A DNA stretch of 44,067 bases. Source: Billgrantia azerbaijanica. GTDB taxonomy: Bacteria > Pseudomonadota > Gammaproteobacteria > Pseudomonadales > Halomonadaceae. Below are positions 7,938-15,433 of the stretch, one piece after another. Positions within the stretch are counted from its first letter, which is position 1; every line of letters starts with the position of its first letter. Both the position numbers and the translations under genes were made by a program. The notes under the pieces are model-generated. The model was not told where the DNA came from, made no database searches, and worked only from the letters and a program-made list of their open reading frames with translations. The stretch is from assembly GCA_004551485.1 (NCBI GenBank), contig SBLD01000009.1, positions 112,112-156,178 on the forward strand, written 5' to 3'.

Positions 7938-7960
7938 GGGACCCGGCCTCGCCGGGTCCC
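7938..7960 (+). terminator. Terminator or attenuator after pedE
   Basis: GGGACCCGGC (7938-7947) and GCCGGGTCCC (7951-7960) form a perfect 10-bp stem with a 3-base loop, followed by TTTCC. It lies 13 bases after the pedE stop and 21 bases before the pentapeptide-repeat gene. It probably lowers read-through so that pedE is expressed more than the downstream gene. Confidence 0.65.
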
Positions 7961-7981
7961 TTTCCTCGTGGGAGAACCACC

Positions 7982-8632
7982 ATGAAACGCATCATCCATG
8001 CCGGCCTCCTGGCCCTCTCGATCGGCCCCCTTCCTGCCATCGCCGCCAGCGACGCCCCCGTCGACACCCTCAACGGCTGCGTCCTGGAGCCGGGGGCCGA
8101 CTGCCGGGGCCTGGACCTGCGCGGGGCCGATCTCGCCAACCGCGACCTTCACGGCATCAACCTCTCCCAGGCCGACCTGAGCGGCGCCAACCTGCGCCAC
8201 GCCAACCTGCGTGAAGCCAATCTGAGGGGCGCCACCCTGGTGGCTGTGGAAGGGGCACGGGTACGCCTCTACCGGGCCACCCTCCAGGGCGCGAATGCCG
8301 TGGGTGCCAACTTCAGCGGGGCGGACGCCCGCTACCTGTTTGCCCAGGGCGCCGACCTCAGCGACGCGGACCTGACCGGCGCCAACTTCGAGTTCGCCCG
8401 CCTGTCCGGCGCCACCCTGAAGCGGGCCAACCTCCGCGTGGCCAACCTGGAGATCGCCTGGCTGCCGAAGGTGGACCTGGAAGGGGCCGACCTCACCGAT
8501 GCCAACCTGCAGGAGGCCAAGCTGAGCGCCGCCAACCTGGCGAATGCCGATCTGAGCGGCACCCGGATTCACTACGCCATCTTCGTCGATGCCTACATGG
8601 AGGGCTGTACCGCCTGTCCGTTCGACTGGTGA
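7982..8632 (+). CDS. Exported pentapeptide-repeat protein
   Basis: A 216-residue protein with a signal peptide (MKRIIHAGLLALSIGPLPAIAAS) and then about 30 A(D/N)LxX pentapeptides, such as ADLSGANLRHANLREANL, forming a right-handed quadrilateral beta-helix. A short C-terminal tail contains two Cys (GCTACPFDW), and two more lie near residues 40-50 (NGCVLEPGADC). A similar gene sits directly after pedE in P. putida (PP_2673). Its function is unknown. The pedE hairpin separates it from pedE by 57 bp, and GGGAGAACCACC supplies a weak ribosome site. It is convergent with the response regulator gene. Confidence 0.88.
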   Translation: MKRIIHAGLLALSIGPLPAIAASDAPVDTLNGCVLEPGADCRGLDLRGADLANRDLHGINLSQADLSGANLRHANLREANLRGATLVAVEGARVRLYRATLQGANAVGANFSGADARYLFAQGADLSDADLTGANFEFARLSGATLKRANLRVANLEIAWLPKVDLEGADLTDANLQEAKLSAANLANADLSGTRIHYAIFVDAYMEGCTACPFDW

Positions 8633-8647
8633 GCCTGGCGAGACCGC

Positions 8648-9310
8648 TCAGCCCGGCTGGCCGGCAGGCTGCTGGCCGTAGCGCACCAGCCCGGCATCGA
8701 CGGCGAGGTGAACGAGCTCGATGGCCGAACTCACCTGGAGCTTGCTCTTCAGCAGCGCCAGGTGGTTGGAGACGGTCTTGTTGCTGATGCACAGGCGCTG
8801 TGCGATCCCCGGGATGGCCTCGCCGCGCGCATACATCAGCAGGATCTCCATCTCGCGCTGGGTCATGTCGCGCAGACGCTGGTCCACGGGACGCTCCTGA
8901 TTCATGGCGAGCCGGGTGGCGATACGGTGTTCGATATACGGCTGGCCGGCCGCTACCCGCCTGACGGCCTCGGCCAGCTCTTCCGGGGCGCAGCTCTTGG
9001 AGACGAACCCCAGGCCACCGATGTCCAGGGCCTGGCGGACCATCGGCAGCTCGTCGTGCATGGTGAAGAAGAGGATGCGCGCACCGCGCCAGCGGCCGCG
9101 AATGCGCCGTGCCACTTCCAGCCCGGAAATGTCCGGCAACCCCATGTCCAGCAGCAGCACGTCGGGCATTGTCTCGGCATAGCGGGACAGCGCCGCCTGG
9201 CCGCTGTCCGCCTCGACCACCGCCAGCCCCCGCAACAGATTGCGCAGCAGGTTGGCGATACCTTGGCGGACCACCAGATGATCGTCGACGATCAGGACTT
9301 TCACGGTCAC
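8648..9310 (-). CDS. pedR2: LuxR/NarL-family response regulator (PedR2/EraR-like)
   Basis: A 220-residue regulator. The receiver domain (residues 3-120) shows VDDH, phospho-acceptor Asp55 in LLLD, and KSCAPEE near residue 105. The C-terminal LuxR helix-turn-helix has GEAIPGIAQRLCISNKTVSNHL. It is encoded directly after its kinase with a 10-bp gap. Position next to pedE and the pentapeptide gene matches P. putida PP_2672 (PedR2) and P. aeruginosa EraR/ExaE. Those proteins control the PQQ alcohol dehydrogenase genes; PedR2 mediates the rare-earth switch between PedE and PedH. It is the prime candidate to bind the CGGGAA-N3-TTCCCG dyads at 2317 and 5919. Confidence 0.85.
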   Translation of the reverse strand: MTVKVLIVDDHLVVRQGIANLLRNLLRGLAVVEADSGQAALSRYAETMPDVLLLDMGLPDISGLEVARRIRGRWRGARILFFTMHDELPMVRQALDIGGLGFVSKSCAPEELAEAVRRVAAGQPYIEHRIATRLAMNQERPVDQRLRDMTQREMEILLMYARGEAIPGIAQRLCISNKTVSNHLALLKSKLQVSSAIELVHLAVDAGLVRYGQQPAGQPG

Positions 9311-9320
9311 CTCCGGCTCA

Positions 9321-10523
9321 TCAGAGCGGTATGGTCAGGCTGACGCGCACTCCCTGCCCCGGGGTACTGGTGAAGGCCACCTTCCCCCCCAGGCAGCGGG
9401 CCCGCTCGCGCATCGAGCGCACGCCGAGCCCGATGCGCTCGCTCAGGTCCAGCCCGCCGCAGCCATCGTCGGCAACGGTCACCTGCAGGCCCTGCGTGAT
9501 GCGCTCGACCTCGAGCGTCGCCCGGGTGGCACGGGCATGGCGCGCGATGTTGGTCAGCGCCTCCTGCAGGAAGCGATAGAGGTGCGTCTGCTGCTCGCCG
9601 GCCAAGGTGGGCAGGTTTTCGTCCAGCACCAGGACACAGCGCAGCCCGCCGAGCTGTTGCCACTGCTCCACCAGGTGCTGAATGGCGGACGCCAGTCCCA
9701 GTTGCTCCATCACCAGGGGATGGAGGTCGTTCAGCAGGCCGCGAAAGTGCGCATGCACGGTTTCGCAGTGCGCCGCCAGCTGACGCGCCTGCTCACGCTG
9801 CGCCTCGCTCAGGTCCGGTTCGTAGACCCAGCTCCTGGCCTGCGCGCGAATGCCGGTCAGATACTGGCCCAGGTCATCGTGCAGCGCCCGTGCGATGCGC
9901 GCCCGCTCCTGGTCCTGAAGGCGCAGCAGTTCCTCGAGCAGGCGGGCCACCGTCTGCTGCTCGCTCTCGAGCGCCGTCGCCATGGCGTTGAAACGCGTCA
10001 CCAGCTGGTCCAGCTCGGCCGTGGGCTGGCGCGGCAGCCGCGAAGCCAGCCGGCCGGCGCCCACGGCCTCCATCGCCTCGCCCAGCGAACGCAGCGGCCT
10101 GACACCCCGCTGCACCGCCCAGAACAGGGCCGCGAAGCACAGCAGCATCCCCACGCCGTAGGCGGAGGTGATCAGCACGAAGCCCTCCCAGATCTCCTCG
10201 ACCTCATCGCCGGGGTCGATCACCCAGCCCTCGACCATCGGCAGCGGCCCTTCCTCCACCAGCAGCCGACGGAAAACGGCCGGCACATTACGCTCCGGAG
10301 CGGAGCCGTCGGAAGAGCGCTCCGGGACCAGATGGCGAACTGCTGCCACCGCCTCCGCATCCAGTCGGTCGGGATGGCCAATGGTTTCGGCGATGATCGT
10401 TGCGGCCCGCTGCTCGCGCACGACATCGCGACGTCCCTGCTCGATGAACAGCGCCAGGCCGGCGCCATACACCCCGGTAAACACCGCCAGCATCAGCAGC
10501 GCGACCCGCAGATAGGCGCTCAT
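9321..10523 (-). CDS. pedS2: Membrane sensor histidine kinase, HisKA_3 type (PedS2-like)
   Basis: A 400-residue kinase with one transmembrane helix at about residues 5-27, a periplasmic sensor of roughly 100 residues, a second helix (YGVGMLLCFAALFWAV), a HAMP segment, and the dimerisation site ARIARALHDDLGQ with the phospho-acceptor His. The ATP-binding domain has EALTNIARHA and VADDGCGG. The ATG at 10523 has a GGAGGAG ribosome site; the longer frame to 10574 has none. It is followed by its response regulator. By position and type it corresponds to PedS2 of P. putida, which senses rare-earth ions through its periplasmic domain. Ion sensing here is inferred. Confidence 0.82.
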   Translation of the reverse strand: MSAYLRVALLMLAVFTGVYGAGLALFIEQGRRDVVREQRAATIIAETIGHPDRLDAEAVAAVRHLVPERSSDGSAPERNVPAVFRRLLVEEGPLPMVEGWVIDPGDEVEEIWEGFVLITSAYGVGMLLCFAALFWAVQRGVRPLRSLGEAMEAVGAGRLASRLPRQPTAELDQLVTRFNAMATALESEQQTVARLLEELLRLQDQERARIARALHDDLGQYLTGIRAQARSWVYEPDLSEAQREQARQLAAHCETVHAHFRGLLNDLHPLVMEQLGLASAIQHLVEQWQQLGGLRCVLVLDENLPTLAGEQQTHLYRFLQEALTNIARHARATRATLEVERITQGLQVTVADDGCGGLDLSERIGLGVRSMRERARCLGGKVAFTSTPGQGVRVSLTIPL

Positions 10524-10678
10524 CTTCTGCTCCTCCAACGGCGATGACACCCATGCTAGCGGTGCCTCGAACATCCGGAATGGTACTTTCGTACAGCCGC
10601 CTTGCGACTTTCTGAATATTTCCCTGCCTTCTGCGCTTCCCTAAGCTCGACACATAACGACAAATAGCGAGGCTCCCC

Positions 10679-11851
10679 ATGCGCACTTCACGGCACTTCC
10701 TTCGGGCCATGCTACTGGCGTCGTGGCTGTCGGCGCCGCTGACGGCTTTCGGCCTGGACATCCCCATCGGCTACATTCAATGGGTTCCGGACCAGGGCCC
10801 GGTGCTGTCCAACGTCATCCCGGAGCCGGAGGACGCGGGCCTGCGGGGTGCCGAGCTGGCCATCGAGGACAACAACACCACCGGCCGCTTCCTGGATCAC
10901 CACTACGCCCTGACGTCCCGGGTGGTGGACTCCGAGGCCCAGGCCCAGGAGGCACTCGAGCAGATGCGCGACGAGGGGATCAGCCTCTTCGTGCTGCGCG
11001 TTCCGGCCGACACACTGGGCAACATGGCGGAAAGAACGGCGGGTGAAGCACTGCTCTTCAACGCCGGCGCCAAGGACGATGAACTGCGCACGACGACGTG
11101 CCATCCGCATGTCGTGCACACCCAGCCGAGCTACTCGATGCTCACGGATGGCCTGGTGCAGTGGCTCAACCTGCGGCGTTGGCAGCGGGTCTTCCTGATC
11201 ACCGGTCCGACCGACAGCGACACGGCCTGGGCGGAGGCCTTCCGCCGCTCGGCGCGGCGTTTCGGCGTGGAGATCATGGCCGACAAGCCCTGGACCTTCG
11301 ACGCCGACCTGCGACGTACGGCATCGAAGGAGCTGCCCCTCTTCACCCAGGCGGACGACTACGACGCCGTGGTGGTGGCCGATGTACGCGGCGACTTCGG
11401 CGAGTACGTGCCCTTCAATACCTGGCTGCCCCGTCCGGTGGTGGGCACGCAGGGCATGTCGCCGGTGGCCTGGCATCGGGTCGTGGAGAGCTGGGGAGCC
11501 GCCCAGCTGCAGAACCGCTTCCGCGAGCTCGCTGGCCGTGACATGAACGGCAACGACTATGCCGCCTGGGCCGGCGTGCGCTCCGTGGCCACCGCCGTGA
11601 CCCAGCTCGGGGCCGCGGAGTCCGGCGCGATTCGCGACTTCCTGTTCTCCGACGACTTCCAGCTGGCCGCCTTCAAGGGGCGCAAGCTCAGCTATCGCCC
11701 CTGGAACGGCCAGCTCCGCCAGCCGATCCCCCTGGTCCACCCGCGGGGGCTGGTGGCCACCGCCCCCTTCGAGGGCTTCCTGCATCCGGTGACCGACCTC
11801 GATTCCCTGGGCTACGACGAGGCGGAGAGCGAGTGTCGGATCAACTCCTAG
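10679..11851 (+). CDS. pedA1: Periplasmic binding protein of the PQQ-alcohol ABC system (PedA1-like)
   Basis: A 390-residue exported protein (signal through TAFG) with a branched-chain amino acid-type binding fold: IPIGYIQWVPDQGP, AELAIEDNNTTGRF and VVVADVRGDFGEYVPFNTW. It matches the family of ABC substrate-binding proteins specific to PQQ-dependent alcohol dehydrogenase systems. It starts a four-gene operon with a propeller protein, an ATPase and a permease. In P. putida PedA1A2BC is needed for efficient lanthanide-dependent growth, so a metal or metal-complex ligand is possible. The start has a GAGG ribosome site. The last codons include ESECRINS, and a 47-bp gap follows before pedA2. Confidence 0.87.
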   Translation: MRTSRHFLRAMLLASWLSAPLTAFGLDIPIGYIQWVPDQGPVLSNVIPEPEDAGLRGAELAIEDNNTTGRFLDHHYALTSRVVDSEAQAQEALEQMRDEGISLFVLRVPADTLGNMAERTAGEALLFNAGAKDDELRTTTCHPHVVHTQPSYSMLTDGLVQWLNLRRWQRVFLITGPTDSDTAWAEAFRRSARRFGVEIMADKPWTFDADLRRTASKELPLFTQADDYDAVVVADVRGDFGEYVPFNTWLPRPVVGTQGMSPVAWHRVVESWGAAQLQNRFRELAGRDMNGNDYAAWAGVRSVATAVTQLGAAESGAIRDFLFSDDFQLAAFKGRKLSYRPWNGQLRQPIPLVHPRGLVATAPFEGFLHPVTDLDSLGYDEAESECRINS

Positions 11852-11898
11852 GCCGTGTCCGCTACCCCACCCAAAACCCGCACAAGAAGGATTCCCCC

Positions 11899-12863
11899 AT
11901 GAAGCACGTCCTCCGCGCCTCCGCCCTCGCCGCCCTGTTCGGCCTGTCGGCTCCGGCCCTCGCCAGCCTGGCCTACGTCTCCAATGAGAAGGACAACAGC
12001 ATTTCCGTGATCGATGTCGCCTCCCTGGAGGTGGTCGAGACGATCCCCGTCGGCCAGCGTCCCCGCGGTATCCTGCTCTCCCAGGACCACTCCAAGCTGT
12101 ATATCTGCGCCAGCGACGATGACACCGTGCAGATCCTGGATCTGGAAACCCACGCGATCATCGACACCCTGCCCTCGGGCGAGGACCCCGAACAGTTCGC
12201 CCTGCACCCCAATGATCGCTGGCTGTTCATCGCCAACGAGGACGACGCCATCGTGACCGTGGTGGATGCCCCGACCAAGGACGTGCTGGCCCAGATCGAC
12301 GTCGGTGTCGAACCGGAAGGGATGGCGGTCAGCCCGGACGGCAAGTGGGCGGTGAACACCAGCGAAACCTCCAGCATGCTGCACTGGATCGACACCGAGA
12401 GCTTCGAGATCAAGAAGAACATGGTGGTCGGCCAGCGTCCCCGCCACGTGGAGTTCAGCCAGGACGGCAAGATTGCCTGGGCCTCCGCGGAGATCGGCGG
12501 CACGGTGCACGTCATCGACGTGGACAATCTCGAGGAGATCCAGACGCTGGACTTCCAGATCCGCGGCGTCAACCAGGACAAGGTGCAGCCGGTGGGCATC
12601 GAGCTGACCTCGGACGGCCGCTACGCCTTCGTGGCGCTCGGGCCGGCCAACCACGTGGCGGTCGTCGACGCCCAGAGCTACGAGGTCCTCGACTACCTGC
12701 TGGTCGGCCGGCGGGTATGGCAGCTGGCGCTGACCGAGGACGAGAGCCAGCTGCTGACCACCAACGGCGTCAGCGGGGACGTCTCGGTCATCGATGTCGA
12801 CAGCCTCCAGGTCACCAAGTCCATCGATGTCGGCCGCTATCCCTGGGGGGTGGTCATCAAGCC

Positions 12864-12867
<4 letters not shown>
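11899..12867 (+). CDS. pedA2: PQQ-associated YVTN beta-propeller protein (PedA2-like)
   Basis: A 322-residue exported protein (MKHVLRASALAALFGLSAPALA). It consists of about seven YVTN-type blades with recurring cores such as LAYVSNEKDNSISVIDVASLEVVETIPVG, split here into repeats of about 42 residues. It belongs to the propeller family found with PQQ-dependent catabolism. The ATG at 11899 is chosen because it opens the signal peptide and has AAGAAGG 8 bases upstream. An upstream ATG at 11833 would overlap the end of pedA1. The stop overlaps the ATPase start (ATGA). It probably works with PedA1 in the periplasm; its ligand is not known. Confidence 0.88.
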
Positions 12868-13636
<769 letters not shown>

Positions 13637-13640
<4 letters not shown>

Positions 13641-14437
13641 GCACCACCGCCTACCTCCACTGTTTCCTGGGCGTCAGCGGTCGCGAATGGCGCCGCTTCG
13701 TCCAGCAGCGCACGCGCTTCTTCAGCGCCCTGGTCCGCCCGCTGCTGTGGCTGGTGGTCTTTGCAGCCGGCTTTCGCGCCGTGCTGGGCATCTCGATCAT
13801 GGCGCCCTACGAGACCTATATCACCTACGAGGTCTACATCACCCCCGGGCTGTGCTGCATGATCCTGCTGTTCAACGGCATGCAGGGCTCGCTGTCGATG
13901 GTCTACGACCGCGAGATGGGCAGCATGAAGGTGCTGCTGATGAGTCCGCTGTCACGCCCCTTCCTGCTGCTCTCCAAGGTACTGGCGATCTCGCTGGTGT
14001 CGCTGGTGCAGGTCTACGCCTTTCTCGCCATCGCCTGGTGGTACGGCATCCGACCGCCGGTCATGGGGCTGGTCACGGCCATGCCGGCGCTGCTGCTGGT
14101 GGCACTGATGCTCAGCTCCCTGGGCCTGGTGCTGGCCAATGCCATCCGTCAGTTGGAGAACTTCGCCGGAGTGATGAACTTCGTGATCTTCCCGCTGTTC
14201 TTCCTCTCCTCGGCCCTCTATCCGCTGTGGAAGATGCAGGAGGCCGGCCCCTGGCTCTACTGGCTGTGCTCCTACAACCCCTTCACCCACGGCGTGGAGC
14301 TGGTGCGCTTTGCCCTCTACGAGCAACTGGCCGTCTCCCCCCTGCTCTGGTGCCTGGGCTTGACCGGCGCGTTCGGGCTGGTCGCGATACTGACCTTCAA
14401 TCTGCAGCGCGGCCAGGGCGGGCCCAGGAAGCCATGA
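13637..14437 (+). CDS. pedC: ABC-2-type permease of the PQQ-alcohol system (PedC-like)
   Basis: A 266-residue membrane protein with about six helices. These include ALVRPLLWLVVFAAGFRAVL near the N-terminus and two long hydrophobic stretches around AMPALLLVALMLSSLGLVLA and FVIFPLFFLSSALYPLW. It has the ABC-2 transporter layout usually seen in exporters, and belongs to the PedC family. The ATG at 13637 overlaps the stop of pedB. PedA1A2BC has been linked to lanthanide supply in P. putida. An importer built on an ABC-2 permease would be unusual, so export of a chelator or a redox factor remains possible. Confidence 0.88.
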
Positions 14438-14510
14438 TCGCCGCCATGGCGCAGAGGAACGGACAAACGCAAAAAGAAATATGCATCGCAGACTGGTGTG
14501 AAATGGCTTG

Positions 14511-14614
14511 GTGGGAGGGACGGTTCGGCGCTCCGACTTTAGCTCGCGAAGCAGCGCGCAGCGCTGCCAATAGGGCGCCTGCGGCGCCTTCGCCCGGCGG
14601 AGCCGGCCTCCCAC
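14511..14614. repeat. REP/MITE-like intergenic element
   Basis: A 104-bp stretch is bounded by GTGGGAGG (14511-14518) and its inverse CCTCCCAC (14607-14614). Inside are short palindromes such as GGGCGCCTGCGGCGCC and CCCGGCGGAGCCGG. It resembles the dispersed intergenic elements with TAGGAGCGG-like ends in related bacteria. Only one copy is seen in this window, so family size cannot be judged. Confidence 0.5.
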
Positions 14615-14624
14615 CATGCAGAGA

Positions 14625-14653
14625 AAGGACCTGCATGGCACATGCAGGTCCTT
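14625..14653. terminator. Bidirectional hairpin between pedC and the second cytochrome gene
   Basis: AAGGACCTGCATG (14625-14637) and CATGCAGGTCCTT (14641-14653) form a perfect 13-bp stem with a 3-base loop. It lies between two convergent genes, so it could terminate both. No long T-run follows on either strand; the minus strand continues as TTCTC. Confidence 0.7.
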
Positions 14654-14681
14654 CCCGGGCAAGAATCAGTCAGGGAGTGCG

Positions 14682-15110
14682 CTACTCCTTGACGGATTCG
14701 ATGTAGGTCTTGATCGACCAGATGGCCGTCTGGTCCAGGTTGCCCTTGAAGGAGGGCATGCCACGATCGGTGCCGTTCATGACGCGACCGATGAAGTACT
14801 CGTCATCCCATTCCTCGAGTTCGCGCAGATCCGGCGTCAGCCCCCCCGACATCGCCTGAATGCCGTGGCAGACGGCGCAGTTGCCCGCGTAGCCGCTCTC
14901 GCCGACCCGGATGGCCTCTTCGTTGTAGTCGCCGTGCTCGTTGCCGGCGCGGAACGGGTTCGTCGAGAGCGGTTCGGTACCCAGGTCGGGCAGGTTGCCG
15001 GTATCGACGGGCTGCGGCGTCACGTCACCATGGCTCAGGGCCAACGTCGCCCACCCGAGCAGGCCGGCGGCCGCACATGCCTTGAGTGAAAGGGAAACTG
15101 GCAGGGTCAT
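14682..15110 (-). CDS. Cytochrome c, PedF/ExaB-like, copy 2
   Basis: A 142-residue exported cytochrome with CAVCH at residues 78-82 and RGMPSF as likely Met ligand region. It is a close paralogue of the gene at 5276-5698: the C-terminal two thirds (from GESGYAGNCAVC) differ at only a few residues, while the signal peptide and linker differ more. It is a single gene whose promoter repeats the pedF copy 1 promoter in sequence and spacing. The duplication may serve the two dehydrogenases separately (PedH and PedE), but nothing in the sequence assigns partners. It could also be simple dosage. Confidence 0.92.
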   Translation of the reverse strand: MTLPVSLSLKACAAAGLLGWATLALSHGDVTPQPVDTGNLPDLGTEPLSTNPFRAGNEHGDYNEEAIRVGESGYAGNCAVCHGIQAMSGGLTPDLRELEEWDDEYFIGRVMNGTDRGMPSFKGNLDQTAIWSIKTYIESVKE

Positions 15111-15193
15111 GGGATCACCTCGACTGGATCGCTGTCTCTGTGCTCTGTGTGCCGACCAATCTCTCGGTGGCGGGTTGGTCAGCGCTTGCCCCC

Positions 15194-15261
15194 AGTCTAG
15201 GAATCCCGCTCCCTGGCGAGAATGCCACTTTCAGGCGCTTGGCCCGATTCCTTGGTCGTAG
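15194..15261 (-). promoter_or_regulatory. Predicted pedF copy 2 promoter, AgmR-type box
   Basis: On the minus strand: CTACGACCAA (15261 to 15252), GAAAGTGGCAT (15232 to 15222) and TTCCTAGACT with TAGACT (15199 to 15194) as -10. The three elements align without gaps with the pedF copy 1 promoter. Confidence 0.65.
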
Positions 15262-15334
15262 CCTCAAGGAAGAAACACCTAGCCAGCCCCGCCACTGAAC
15301 TGAGTCAGGATCAAGCCTCTCCTGCGGGCCTCTC

Positions 15335-15402
15335 CTACTACCAAGGTGCCAGACACCACCCTCGGAAGTCGTGTTGAGCCGGCCCGTTACCGCCGGGAGA
15401 CT
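15335..15402 (+). promoter_or_regulatory. Predicted promoter of the NosR-like gene, AgmR-type box
   Basis: On the plus strand: CTACTACCAA (15335-15344), GAAGTCGTGT (15365-15374) in the second-box position, and GAGACT (15397-15402) at the shared 62-base offset. The predicted transcript starts near 15409, which supports the ATG at 15434 over an upstream ATG at 15371. The box is back to back with the pedF copy 2 promoter within a 323-bp intergenic region. Confidence 0.5.
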
Positions 15403-15433
15403 GGTCAATCACGTCAATGTCCGGAGGCTGGGG

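Noticed and set aside
6137-8572. An 811-residue open frame on the minus strand opposite pedE and the pentapeptide gene
   Set aside because: Same cause. It mirrors two genuine genes and reads as Val/Gly/Ala-rich sequence without motif.
8120-8590. Short repeated DNA units that might suggest a tandem array or CRISPR
   Set aside because: They encode the pentapeptide repeats of an exported protein; units vary in sequence and are not separated by unique spacers.
10580-10647. Possible AgmR-type promoter upstream of pedA1
   Set aside because: TAAGCT gives a -10-like sequence, but the sequence at the 62-base offset is ATGGTACTTT, not the box. It fits the separate GAATRGTACTTT motif better.
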